Below are positions 1 to 9,735 of a stretch of 64,000 nucleotides of DNA, one piece after another. Position 1 is the first letter of the stretch; each line of letters begins with the position of its first letter. The DNA lies in contig PCDI01000004.1 of NCBI GenBank assembly GCA_002778195.1, forward strand, positions 444,074 through 508,073. The letters run 5' to 3'. This stretch comes from Raffaelea ambrosiae (Eukaryota > Ascomycota > Sordariomycetes > Ophiostomatales > Ophiostomataceae). The notes below the pieces were generated by a model. That model had not been told where the DNA came from and searched no databases. It saw only the letters and a program-made list of their open reading frames with translations. A program made the translations under genes and the position numbers.

Positions 1-1401
1 TTCATCATCGTCGCCATCGCGGCGGCCATGATCCCGACGCTGGTGATCTACCACCGGACGCTCGAGGCGGGCTACCACACGGTCACCGAAACGATCACCG
101 TCAAGACCGGCGATCTGATCCAGGTGGTGTCCGAGGCTGCCGGCGGCAGCGGCAGCGACAGCGACAGCACGGACGCCGTCGACACCAGCAGCAAAACCAA
201 CAGCAAAACCGCCAGCGGCACGCCCGTCCAGGCGTGGCAGTACTCGGCCAAGAACCCGCCGCCGGAGCCGACGGACGACTACCTCTCCATCTGCCTGGCC
301 GTCAAGAACCAGGGCAAGGACCTGCCCGAGTGGCTGCACCACCACTACTACCACATGGGCGTCGGCCGCTTCTTCATCATGGACGACGGCTCCAGCCCGA
401 CGCTGGAGGAGCAGCTCCGGGGCCGGCTGACGATCCCGCCCGAGAAGGTCGAGTTCCACTACTACCCGCCCGAGCAGCACGCCGTCTACATGCAGTACCA
501 GGTGTACGGCGACTGTGTCAAGATTGTGCGCGAGCGCGTCAAGGAGGCCGAGGCTGCGGCCGCCCAGCTGAACGGCACGGAAAAGGCGACGCGGGACGAC
601 GGCAAAGAGAGCAAAGAGAACAAAGAGAACAAAGACAAGGACGACCCCCCCAAAGACGACCCGAAACAGAAGCAGGACGACCCCTCCCCCAAAGACGCAT
701 CCGCTGCTGCTACGCCCGCCTCGTCGGCCTCCCCGTCGACGACCACCTCCGCCGTCCCGGCGACGTACACGCCGCCGACGTGGATGGCGTTCATCGACGC
801 GGACGAGTTTCTGGACGCGGTCGGCGAGCTGACGCTGCGGCAGCAGCTCGAGGTCTACGAGCCGATCGAGGCGATCGGCGGGCTGGGCATCAACTGGCGG
901 CTGCACACGTCGGACGGCAACCTGCAGCGGCAGCCGACGGTGCTGGGCTCGTTCTTCAGCTGCATCACGGACGCGCCGGACCACGGCGGCGGCACGTCCA
1001 ACAACCGGCACGTCAAGTCGATCGTGCGGGTGTCGGCCTTTGAGCGGGCCTTTGACCCGCACTCGTTTGTGCTGCGCAACCACGCCTTCACGGTGGGCGA
1101 GTTTGGCGACGTCATCGTCGGCGACGACAGCAACCTGATCAAGGGCTTCCTGGGGTCGGCGATGCGCACCCCCATTACGCGGCAGCGCTTCGGCCTGCAC
1201 CACTACGCGCTCAAGAGCCGCGCCGAGTGGGAGGAGAAGATGAGCCGCGGCAGCGCCATGTCCAACCACAAGGGCTGGGACTTCTGGGACAAGATGGAGA
1301 ACGGCACCGACCACAGCGAGTGCCGCGAGATGCTGCGGTGGGCCCTGCCGCCGCCGCCCGACACGACAAAGGAGTCCAAGAAGCCAGGCTCGCGGCGGTA
1401 G
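1..1401 (+). CDS. GT92-like glycosyltransferase, 3' part (5' end outside window)
   Basis: The frame is open from base 1 and stops at 1399-1401, leaving 466 visible residues. They open with a hydrophobic stretch (residues 1-17) that fits a single signal anchor, so a type II Golgi or ER membrane enzyme is likely. Family signs are LAVKNQGKDLPEWLHHHY near residues 99-116, an FIMDDGSSP strand end, an acidic FIDADEFLD metal-site motif near residue 264, and a late HHYALKSRAEW block. This order is that of GT92/DUF23-type glycosyltransferases. Between the first block and the acidic motif lies a K/E/D/P/S-rich insert (about residues 200-257), probably a disordered loop. Sugar donor and acceptor cannot be told. 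The true start is upstream of the window; the first visible ATG (28) lies inside the membrane segment. Confidence 0.8.
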   Translation, partial: FIIVAIAAAMIPTLVIYHRTLEAGYHTVTETITVKTGDLIQVVSEAAGGSGSDSDSTDAVDTSSKTNSKTASGTPVQAWQYSAKNPPPEPTDDYLSICLAVKNQGKDLPEWLHHHYYHMGVGRFFIMDDGSSPTLEEQLRGRLTIPPEKVEFHYYPPEQHAVYMQYQVYGDCVKIVRERVKEAEAAAAQLNGTEKATRDDGKESKENKENKDKDDPPKDDPKQKQDDPSPKDASAAATPASSASPSTTTSAVPATYTPPTWMAFIDADEFLDAVGELTLRQQLEVYEPIEAIGGLGINWRLHTSDGNLQRQPTVLGSFFSCITDAPDHGGGTSNNRHVKSIVRVSAFERAFDPHSFVLRNHAFTVGEFGDVIVGDDSNLIKGFLGSAMRTPITRQRFGLHHYALKSRAEWEEKMSRGSAMSNHKGWDFWDKMENGTDHSECREMLRWALPPPPDTTKESKKPGSRR

Positions 1402-2424
1402 CGAAGAAGGGGGGCCGTGGTGGTGGTGAGCTAGGCTCCCTCCCCCCTTTTTTTTTATCTTTTACTTTTTATTTTTCATTTTTTCATTTTCCTCTTTCAG
1501 CCTCTTTTTCTTTTCTCAACTCTTTCCAAGGGTGTGAGCTCCCCAAGGGTAGGAGCTCCCAAGGATGTGCGCTCCCATGGGTTTAGGTCTCACAAGGGGA
1601 TGCAATTTCCTTTGTCTGTGTGGTTACGCGCGTCATCCTACGAGTATGCTGAACTTTGGGGAGGGGGGGGGATGCACCATGTTCGGGAAGAGAGAGCCGG
1701 GCAGATACCCTCTTTCTCCCTTATTTCGTGTAAGTGTAAGATAACTCTGCGATGTGGATTGGTGGGCTTGTGGACTGGCGGCTGATGGGTGGGCTCGTCA
1801 GGTGTGGGCTGGTGGCGTTTTTTTTTTCTTTTTTTTCTTTTCTCTTTTCTTACCTGTTCCTCTTCTTTCTCGTTTCTTTTCTCCTCGGGCTGTCTTGCCG
1901 ATCGTCGTCACGATCGTCATCCTGGTCCCCTTCTTGGTAACTAATTAGTGTTTTTTTTTTCTTTCTCTTTCTTTTGTTACCCTTTTCTTTGCATGAAACA
2001 ATGGCGAGCGATATCTGAATCAATATACTTCACTAATAGCGAAACATGGCCAACGTGAGGACTCGGGAACACGACAAACATGGGAAACAGGAGACATGGG
2101 AAACACCAAAGACGAACAGACAGAAACACGAGGCATTAAAAATCCATACAAAACGCACCCCCAGGACACTAGCTACTCGTGCGCTCGTCTATTTTGCTGC
2201 CAAGCCTGTCACAGAACCAGACGGGCACATACCGAAAGGTTGCTACATAAGCACTACGGTCGTAGTAGCCCCAAGTGTAAGATTAGACCCGGAAATATGG
2301 GGATAGGGAATGGACAGCGCGATTACGGTGAAGATGGTAAAATCCGCCTGCAGAGCACCCGGATCCAGCAAGGAGCTGCACAGCGCCGCCAGGGGAGCCG
2401 CAAAGTGTAAATATGTCATCCAAG

Positions 2425-2481
2425 ATTTCCATTTGCATTTCCATTTGCATTTGCATTTCCATTTCCATTTTCACTTTCATT
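2425..2481. repeat. Hexamer repeat ATTTGC/ATTTCC
   Basis: About nine imperfect copies of a 6-bp unit alternating ATTTGC and ATTTCC sit in the spacer. The tract degenerates into ATTTTCACTTTC on its right side. Confidence 0.8.
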
Positions 2482-2809
2482 TTTTTGATCTTACTGTGGA
2501 TTTAACTAGGGATGCCGCCCGAACTGATTTCCCCTCAAGGAGAAAGCGTCCAAGATGGGAAGCGAAAAAAAAAAAGAAGACCTAGATTCAACTAGAGAAA
2601 GGCTAAGGTAAGAGTACCGAAAAAAAAAGCAAAAGAAAACCCCAAAGCCCCCAAACCCCATAAAACAAGAATCGACGAACAATGCCCGTGGAACCAAAAA
2701 AACGCAGAAAAAGGAACAAAGGGAAGAAGAGCCGAAAAGAAGCGAAAAAGGTATATACAAGAAATATTATATAGAAAAGGGATACGAAAGGGATATGAAT
2801 GAGGGATAG

Positions 2810-2915
2810 GAAATGGAAGATGAAATGGAATGGAATATGGAAGATGAATATGGAAGATGAAATGGGAGATGAAAAGATGAAATGGAAGATGAAATGGAGA
2901 TGGAATACAGACGGA
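2810..2915. repeat. Purine-rich GGAAGATGAAAT repeats
   Basis: Imperfect tandem units of GGAAGATGAAAT and GGAATATGGAAG make up this stretch. It is noncoding as far as can be seen. Confidence 0.7.
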
Positions 2916-3049
2916 TTATAGACGGATTATGAGAATGGAATATTCGTTACAAATCAAGTGAAGAGACTACCAAAGAGAAAAACGCCTGTTTTTTGGTCTT
3001 TTTTGGGGTCTTTTGTTGGTCTATTTTTTGTAAACTTTCTTTGCAAGAC

Positions 3050-4503
3050 TCAAGGCCGCTGGCCGTCTGCCGGCGCCAGCTTGGGTGGCGACTTGGCGCG
3101 CAGCTCGACCACGCTGTACCAGGCAGCGCCGGCCAACGACACGACCATGCCCAGCCCGTTGGTCAGGCCGACGGTGACGTTGAACAGGGCAATGCCCAGC
3201 AGGACGGTCAGACACTGCTTGACGTTGCCGCAGACGGTCATGGTCAGGGCGCCCACGGCCTTGTTGGTGGTGAAGGAGCAGACGTTGAGGGCGAAGGCGA
3301 GGATGCCGTTGCCGAGGAGGGCGACGCCCAGGCCCAGGAGGTCGTCGGCGCTGGTCGCCGGGCTGGTCGCCGACGGCGCGGCGGCATCGGCGGAGCCGGG
3401 GGCGGCGGCCGGGACGACGGCGGTGGCCGAGGCCCAGGCGCGGGCGAGCTCGCCGGAGACCCAGGCGACGAAGAGGGCCTGGAGGAAGGCCAGCGGAGAC
3501 ATGCGCATGAGGGTCTCGAGGGGCGACAGCTTGAGGCTGCCGGTCATGATGCGGTTGGTGGCGATGGTCTTGACGGCGGCGAGGACGACGCCGAGGTTGG
3601 TGAGGAGGAAGCCGGCCATGGTGAAGTAGTACTCGCCGTAGGTGGTCATGGCGACGCCGAGGACGATGGGGACGAGGGAGAGGTAGGTCTCGCGCGAGTA
3701 GCCGCGGGCGTAGACGAGGCGGTAGATGGCGACGGTGACGACGGGGGTGGTGGAGCGGACGACCTGGTGGAAGGGGACGGACACGAGGGCCAGGGAGACG
3801 TTGGAGATGGCGATGTTGACGGTGAAGAGGACGGAGAGGGCGACGAGCTTGAGCGCGTCGTGGCGGGGGAGGTCGGTCCGGGGGATGGCGCCGCGCATGC
3901 GGAGGATGTAGCAGCCGATGGAGGCGGAGCCGGCATGGAGGGCGGTCAAGAGCCAAGGGTGAGGGAACTGGTGAGGGGGGTTAGTTAGCGCGTGGGGGAT
4001 GAGAAGATGTAAACGAGGAAAGCGAGATGAGAGGGAAACGAGGGAAACGAGGGGGGGGTGGGAACTCATACGAGCGAGCTGAAGGAAAGAACAGGACGAG
4101 CGAAGCGAGGGGAGAAGAGAAGAACGAGAAAAGCGAGGAAAGAAAAGGGAAAAACGAGGAAGGCGAGGAGAAACATTACGAGCGAAGCGAGGAGGGAAAA
4201 GGGGGAAGAGGAAAAAAAAAAAGAACGTACTTTGCCCAGGATCATCTTGTTGTAGATGGTCAGAGAGACATTGCACAGAAAGTAGAAGCCCAGCTGCGTC
4301 AGCTTGTACTTGGTCGACACCATGTCCTCCAAGGGCGCGGTGGCGGCGGCGGCTGCCGCATCGTCGATCTTGGCCGGACCGGCGCTGTCGTTGGCGGCCG
4401 AGACGGCGCTGCCGGCGTATTCCTTGAGCTGGAGCGGCTGGCCCTCGACGTCGACGTCTGGGTCATCCTGGCGGAGTGGTTGGTGCGTAGCGAACGACGA
4501 CAT
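3050..4503 (-). CDS. Triose-phosphate / nucleotide-sugar transporter family protein
   Basis: Two exons, 4503-4231 and 3967-3050, join in phase 0 to 396 residues. The intron (3968-4230) has donor GTACGT, a CTAACTAAC branch region and acceptor CAG. The N-terminal 60 residues are polar and cytosolic. Then comes LGFYFLCNVSLTIYNKMIL, the first membrane helix with the usual N-K pair of the family, followed across the splice by FPHPWLLTALHAG, which is highly typical of TPT-domain proteins. About ten hydrophobic segments follow to the C-terminus. Members sit in Golgi, ER or plastid-like membranes and exchange phosphorylated or nucleotide sugars; the substrate here is unknown. An Ala/Ser/Pro-rich loop (from AVVPAAAPGSADAAAP) lies between late helices. 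The start follows from the exon-1 frame and lies next to a GA-rich upstream region. Confidence 0.9.
4096..4191. repeat. Two copies of a 14-mer inside the transporter intron
   Basis: ACGAGCGAAGCGAG occurs at 4096-4109 and 4178-4191 within a purine-rich intron. The same 14-mer occurs once more in an intron of the Yag7-like gene (39018-39031). Confidence 0.7.
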
Positions 4504-4524
4504 GGTGAAGGGGACGTCGAGAGA

Positions 4525-4697
4525 GAGGCGAGCCGGGCGAACCGAGCAAGAGAACCGGACGAGAACCGAGAGAGAGAACCGGGCGAGAACCGAGAGAGAA
4601 CCGAGAGAGAACCGGACGCGAACCGAGCAAGAGGACCGGACGACAAAACCGGACGACAAAACCGGACGAGAAGCGAACGAGAATCGAGCGAGAGACC
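4525..4697. repeat. GA-rich short repeats (CGAGAACCGA-like) upstream of the transporter start
   Basis: Imperfect units such as CGAGAACCGAGAGAGAACCG and GGACGACAAAACC are stacked just 5' of the transporter start. On the sense strand this is a pyrimidine-rich leader, common in fungal 5' untranslated regions. Confidence 0.7.
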
Positions 4698-7600
4698 CAA
4701 AACACGACCAACGAGTGTAAACACCAGCACAATCCACCGGAATGCAACGCCCAGGTAAGAAGAAGACGAAAAAATAACAGAGCGAGCAAAACGTGCAGGT
4801 TACCAAGACGTCACGGACGGTACGGCGGAGGAGGGTGTCTGGGGTTGCCTCGAGACTTATACGATAGGCCAGCGCTATGCCCGGAGATAGAGACGACTCG
4901 GCCCAGTACGACCTGCCTCTGCTGCCACCTACTTATACGAGTAAGGCCCCGGCGACGGACGAAAAAAAGACCAAGAGACCAAGAGACCAAGAGACCAAGA
5001 GACCAAGACCCCCCCAAGGGCCACAGGGCCAAGCGACCCCAAACGAGTACTGTCTTACTGCGGCACCCAACTACCTGGCTAGTCCCATTTATGGGTACCT
5101 CCCTAAACGGGTACGGGGCATACTATTATGGGCTTCTTGGGGGGGGGCCAGCCGCGTGCTCCGTACTAACCATGGACGCTGTGTTTGTGTTCGGCTGGCT
5201 GCAGGGCTATCTTTTCTTGCCAAGAAACGTCAGTCACGCCCCCAAGTCTCGCTTGTGTGTGTGTGTGGTCTTTGTGGTCTCTCTGTCAGTTTGTGGTGGT
5301 AGTGTGTGTGTTGGACATAGCACACACCCTGTCTTGTCCACTTTTTATTTTTTTTAATAGGGGGGGGTGGTGGATCTCACTTCGAATATTGTATCCCTTT
5401 TATGCTTCTCCGCTCAATCCTTTTGTTTGTCTGGCGTGCTGTCGCCCGTCTTGGCAACCGTAAGCAAGGCCAAGGAAAAAAAAAGAAAAAAAAGGCAAGA
5501 CAAAAAGGGGGCCCACTGATACGAAGGATTGCCCTCCCTCCAGGGGGGGTTCATAGTACCCTTAGCCCTAAAAAAACGGCAGGCCAGACCAGTATCGCAC
5601 ACTGCAGGCATCCCTACGAGTACTTGCAGAGTCGTGACCAGAAATTCATTGCTGGTCTGTTTGCTGGCCTTTTGTATTTCCTATTTTTTTTTATTCCCTT
5701 CTTTGCATGGGCAGCGCCCCCCCCCCCCTGCTCCCCTTCCTTTAGAATGAGCATGTATGGTGGAGCCTTATTCCTCCGCTGCGGGTGGCTCGGCCGGGCG
5801 CAATGTCGCTTAGAAGATGCTGCGGCTCTCCATGTGGGTGGGAAGGCTTCGGGATTACACAGCACTCCTGCATTGTTGTTGGTGATCTTAGGATCTGCCC
5901 TGTATCACATACTCTGTATTGCATAGTACATGCGCCGTCTGACTCGTAGGAATGATTGCGTGGACACAGACGGACCACCTCCACGATGGGGCTCATTCCA
6001 GAGGGGAATGACGGACGAGAAAAAAAAAGGATGGGAAAAAAGAAAAGATGAGGAAAAAAAAAGGAAATCTTACAGTTGGTGGGGGGGGGAGACCCATTGC
6101 GAAGACTACGAGTGAACAGGCGCAATCACAAAGGTAGGGGGTGGGTAGCATTCTTGGTATTATCTGGTCGCCAGCTCAAGGCCTGGTTGGTCAATTTGGT
6201 GGCGCTCTGACTAGCTACGTCAGACTCGGGCTGGGCTTGGGACGGAGATGGAAAGAACATGCCGTTTCCGTTTCCGTTGGTTGGGAAGGCGTCATGGGCG
6301 GCATGCTTTTTCGCTCGGGCACCTTTGTCGTGCGTGAAGGCCCAGTGTGTCCCTGGGAGCGACGCGTCCAACACATACTATGTACGAGTAGTTAGTAGCC
6401 ACGATGCAGACCAGCGCTCCGAGGACAGCTGAACGTGTCGATCCGATAGGGTTTCTACACTGTCGTCTAGGGATGAGGGCATTCAGCACACAATCGAGGG
6501 ATGCGATTTCCAAAGTGGAAAGCAGCCTCGTCATCACAGAAGTCGACAAAGTCCCCTTGCGGCTTCACTCGAAAGTGGAGTAAGCCCAAGGGAAAGGACG
6601 GTCCGTAAGGAGACGGTCTACGAGTATGTGTTCTTTCGATTGTGTCGAGGAAATGAGCTGGGAACGTTCCGAGTAGTCAACTGCGTGCTAGGCCATGCTG
6701 GCCGTCCAAGATGACGACCGTCCAGGATGGCCGTCCAGGATGGCCATAGCGGTGTATCCTAGACCGAGAACAAAACCAAGCTTTTCTCTCCGCAAGGGCC
6801 ATGACATGGCGTGGTCCCTTTTTTTTTTCTCTTCTTTCTCTCGGCCAGAGACGATACAAAGAAACTCATTAGCCTCGGCGATCAAATCTGTCTGTGGCCT
6901 AGCCAGGCAAAGCGGTCTTCAGCTTCCTTCTAGGGCGGGCGGTGAGCATGGGCCATGCAGAGAGGTAGGGGAAAGAAACACACCAACAAAAGAGTGAAAG
7001 ACCCAAATGCGGCCCTGGACCTTGGTGTCCAAGTGTGAGCACTGGGCGAGGCTGGACAGACTAGTCAACTAGTTGGTTGATAACTGACAGCGATCTCTGC
7101 TTCCTTCTTCGCCCTACAGACCACCAAAGAGGAAGGTGCCTTTCCTTCAGACCTCCAACCTGGGCCTTTTCCCTTTCTTGACCTGGAATTCGACCGTGTC
7201 AAGTCCTGGTTCTTGATCCCTCAGGAGGGAATGATCTCTATCCAAGTTGCCTCGCGCGTCTTGCCTCACGTCCATCTTTCTCCTGCCTCAGTCGGAAACG
7301 CAACCCAGTTTTTTTTTTTGTGCCCGGTTTGTTGCAAGTTTGTCATGGGATGAACGCTGTCGACGCTGTCGACGTGGTCGTATGATACTGGCCCCAGCTT
7401 AACATCCGGCCAACTGTTCACAGCCAATGATGAGATGTTGGTCAGTCAGAGAGCAGCCTCCGTTCCCAAATCTTCGAAAAACAAAAAACCCCTCAAAAAC
7501 ACGGAACCAGGAAACTGTAGACTGTAAAGGCAACAATGCGGTTCTCGCTGGCCAGTTCCTGCAGTCGTCAAAAATTGCCTATCTACACGCAACAAGGAAG

Positions 7601-7828
7601 GCAAAATACACAAAAGTATGTTCATCCATGTCGTTAAGGGGTCTCGGGTCTCAACCCCTCCCGGACCCCGGCGCCTGTCTCGCCTGTCTCTCCTGTCTCT
7701 CCTGTTTCCCCTGTCAGCATAACCCCCAAGGATGTTCGTTTCATCTTCTTGTTTCGTCCAATATCTCTCTCTCCGGAATCTCGTCTCGTCTCCTGTTCCC
7801 CTTTCCCTCTCTCCCTCCCCTTTTCATT
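4698..7828. other. Intergenic spacer, no gene seen
   Basis: About 3.1 kb hold only short frames with low-complexity or unrecognised translations on both strands. TACGAGTA occurs at 4936-4943, 5615-5622, 6383-6390 and 6619-6626. C-rich, A-rich and T-rich runs are frequent. A direct repeat built on CAGGATGGCCGTC is visible near 6712-6745. Confidence 0.5.
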
Positions 7829-8623
7829 TTATTTCTCTTCCTTCAGGGCCGCCAGCACCGCCGCCTTCTCCCGCGCCGCCTGCGCCGCCTTCCTGTCAAA
7901 CCGGAACCACGCACACACGCCCTCCCAGAACGTCGACCCCATCCACAGCAGCGTGTCTTTGCCAAACAGCGGCATCCCGTGCGGCGCCAGCCGCGTCAGG
8001 TACATCGTCACCACTTCCGTGCAGTGGATCGCCAGCACCGGCAGCGCCAGCGTCTTTGTGAGCCAGCGGAAAGCCTCGGCTCCGCCGAGCAGCGCCGAGA
8101 TCTGCGATGTTGTCTGCGTCGTCTGCGCCCCCGCATCGGGCGGCGGCACGCCCAGCGCGGCCAGCCCCCGAGACCAGCCGTTGGCCAGGGCCTCGTCGTG
8201 GCCTGTGAGCACGAGCCCGACACAGATGGCGTACCCGACGACCATGGCAAAGACGACCGCGTCAAAGAAGCCGGGGAGCACATACGGGATGGGACGTCCC
8301 TTGGGGCCGCTCCTGCCGTGGTCCGGGACGGCGAACCCGTAGGCCAGGCGGGACTTGATGCCCATGGAGACGATGCGCACCCGGCGTTCGCTCCAGGTCT
8401 TCAGGGGCGGGTCGATGGACACGATGCGCACCTGGCCGTCGGTGGCCGTGCGGATGGTGATGGACTGGAGGTCGATATCGAGCATCTCGGGCTCGCCCGC
8501 TGCCTCGAGCTCTTCGGCAGAGAGTCCATTGTACTTCCTTAGAAACAGGCCGAGATCGAGCTTGTGGTCCGCGTTCATGTGGTCGATGGTGTCCTTCTTG
8601 GACTTGGGGTCGATGTCGGCCAT
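7829..8623 (-). CDS. DUF2470 domain membrane protein
   Basis: A single exon of 264 residues. The N-terminal part, from KKDTIDHMNADHKLDL (about residues 8-23) through the VRIVS strands, matches DUF2470, the small alpha/beta domain also found at the end of HugZ-type haem-degrading and pyridoxamine-oxidase-like proteins. The conserved H-M-N-x-D-H core is present. The second half has two hydrophobic segments, LPGFFDAVVFAMVVGYAICV and LALPVLAIHCTEVVTMYL, so the protein is probably anchored in a membrane. The Lys/Ala/Glu-rich C-terminus ends in EEK. The start at 8623 sits directly before the DUF2470 domain; the upstream extension of the frame is low complexity. The molecular role of this fungal combination is not known to me. 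Confidence 0.85.
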   Translation of the reverse strand: MADIDPKSKKDTIDHMNADHKLDLGLFLRKYNGLSAEELEAAGEPEMLDIDLQSITIRTATDGQVRIVSIDPPLKTWSERRVRIVSMGIKSRLAYGFAVPDHGRSGPKGRPIPYVLPGFFDAVVFAMVVGYAICVGLVLTGHDEALANGWSRGLAALGVPPPDAGAQTTQTTSQISALLGGAEAFRWLTKTLALPVLAIHCTEVVTMYLTRLAPHGMPLFGKDTLLWMGSTFWEGVCAWFRFDRKAAQAAREKAAVLAALKEEK

Positions 8624-9735
8624 GACGAAGGTGAGTAGGAGCGGGTCGTGAAGGAGGGGGGGGGTTGCGAAGGGGAACGAGACGAGGACAGAGCTGTGGG
8701 AAAGCTTATGAAAAAAAAAAAAAGTCAATTGGCTTCAATTGCAATCGGCAATGACCCGAAATACCACCTGGAAGGCCAGAAAGACTCACACGCCCTTGAA
8801 ACACACGAGAGCAAGTAAAGAGCCAACAGTTGCTCGAGGGGGTTGTCAACGGTGCAAAAGTACCTCGTTTAAAAAAAAAAAAAAACCATGTGCCAGAGAT
8901 GAGATCCCGCGGCTCTTAGCGAGAGAGTTGTGGCGTCGTTGCAGGGGCAGCAGTGGACAGTCGGGGTCCATTATCGGTCGTCTTGGAGGGGAGCACACAT
9001 TGGTCCAATCCAACCCCGCAGGGCAGTTCAGCGAGCTTGCCGAGCCGCCAATGGCGCTCCCCGCTGTAGACGACCTCTGCGCTGGCCAGAGACGGTGCAT
9101 CGCCTCTTCCTGCCCACGATTGGCGAGTGCACATGGGAGATCATATCTGGCAATACTGCATCACATGACAAATGCATTCGGAACCGGCAACAAAAGCAGT
9201 AGTTAGTTTGCCAAGCACCAACGGGACACAAGTAGGCGCGGCAATTGACTTTCGCCAACGGATAGAATCACAAAAAGTCCGACACAACGGAAAGGCCATG
9301 TCCATCCATCAGATAAGGATGCACCGAGTACTTCGTAACAGTTGTTTATATGAAGTGCCTATGTGAAGTGTATTATTAAAACTATGTGTCTTTTACTATG
9401 CAAAAAGTTCGCTTCTTAGGTATAACAGTGCTGAAATCAACGAAATGCAAAACAGAAGCAAAAACGGGCCAAACAGTAGTTAGATGCCAGAACTGCGGAA
9501 AATGCGAAGACTGCATAGATTGCAGAGATTGCAGAGATTGCAGAGATTGCAGAGATTGCAGCCGCCAAGCAAATAAAACCAAAACATGTAATGCAGCTGC
9601 TTTTTTTGTTGGGAGATGGTAAGACCCCGAAGCGAAGGCACAAACCCAATTAAGTGCAAAGAATCAACGGCAAACAAGCAGCAAAACGAACCGACTTCTC
9701 ACCTACATAGTAGTTCCAATCCCACCCACCACACC
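8624..9735. other. Intergenic spacer, no gene seen
   Basis: No supported gene on either strand. The spacer has an A14 run near 8871 and a 9-bp tandem repeat at 9518-9561. It lies between the promoter of the DUF2470 gene and the 3' end of the large conserved gene. Confidence 0.5.
9518..9561. repeat. 9-bp tandem repeat GATTGCAGA, nearly 5 copies
   Basis: Four perfect copies start at 9518 and a fifth partial copy ends at 9561. Both strands read open through it (Cys/Arg/Asp- or Ala/Ile/Ser-rich peptides), but nothing supports coding. Confidence 0.9.

Larger units (their letters stand above)
1402..3049. other. Intergenic spacer, no gene seen
   Basis: This convergent spacer separates the glycosyltransferase and transporter 3' ends. 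It holds T-rich and CT-rich tracts (1448-1530, 1815-1895), ATTTGC/ATTTCC hexamer repeats (about 2425-2481) and GGAAGATGAAAT-like repeats (about 2810-2915). Short open frames here have low-complexity translations and no recognisable motif. Confidence 0.6.
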
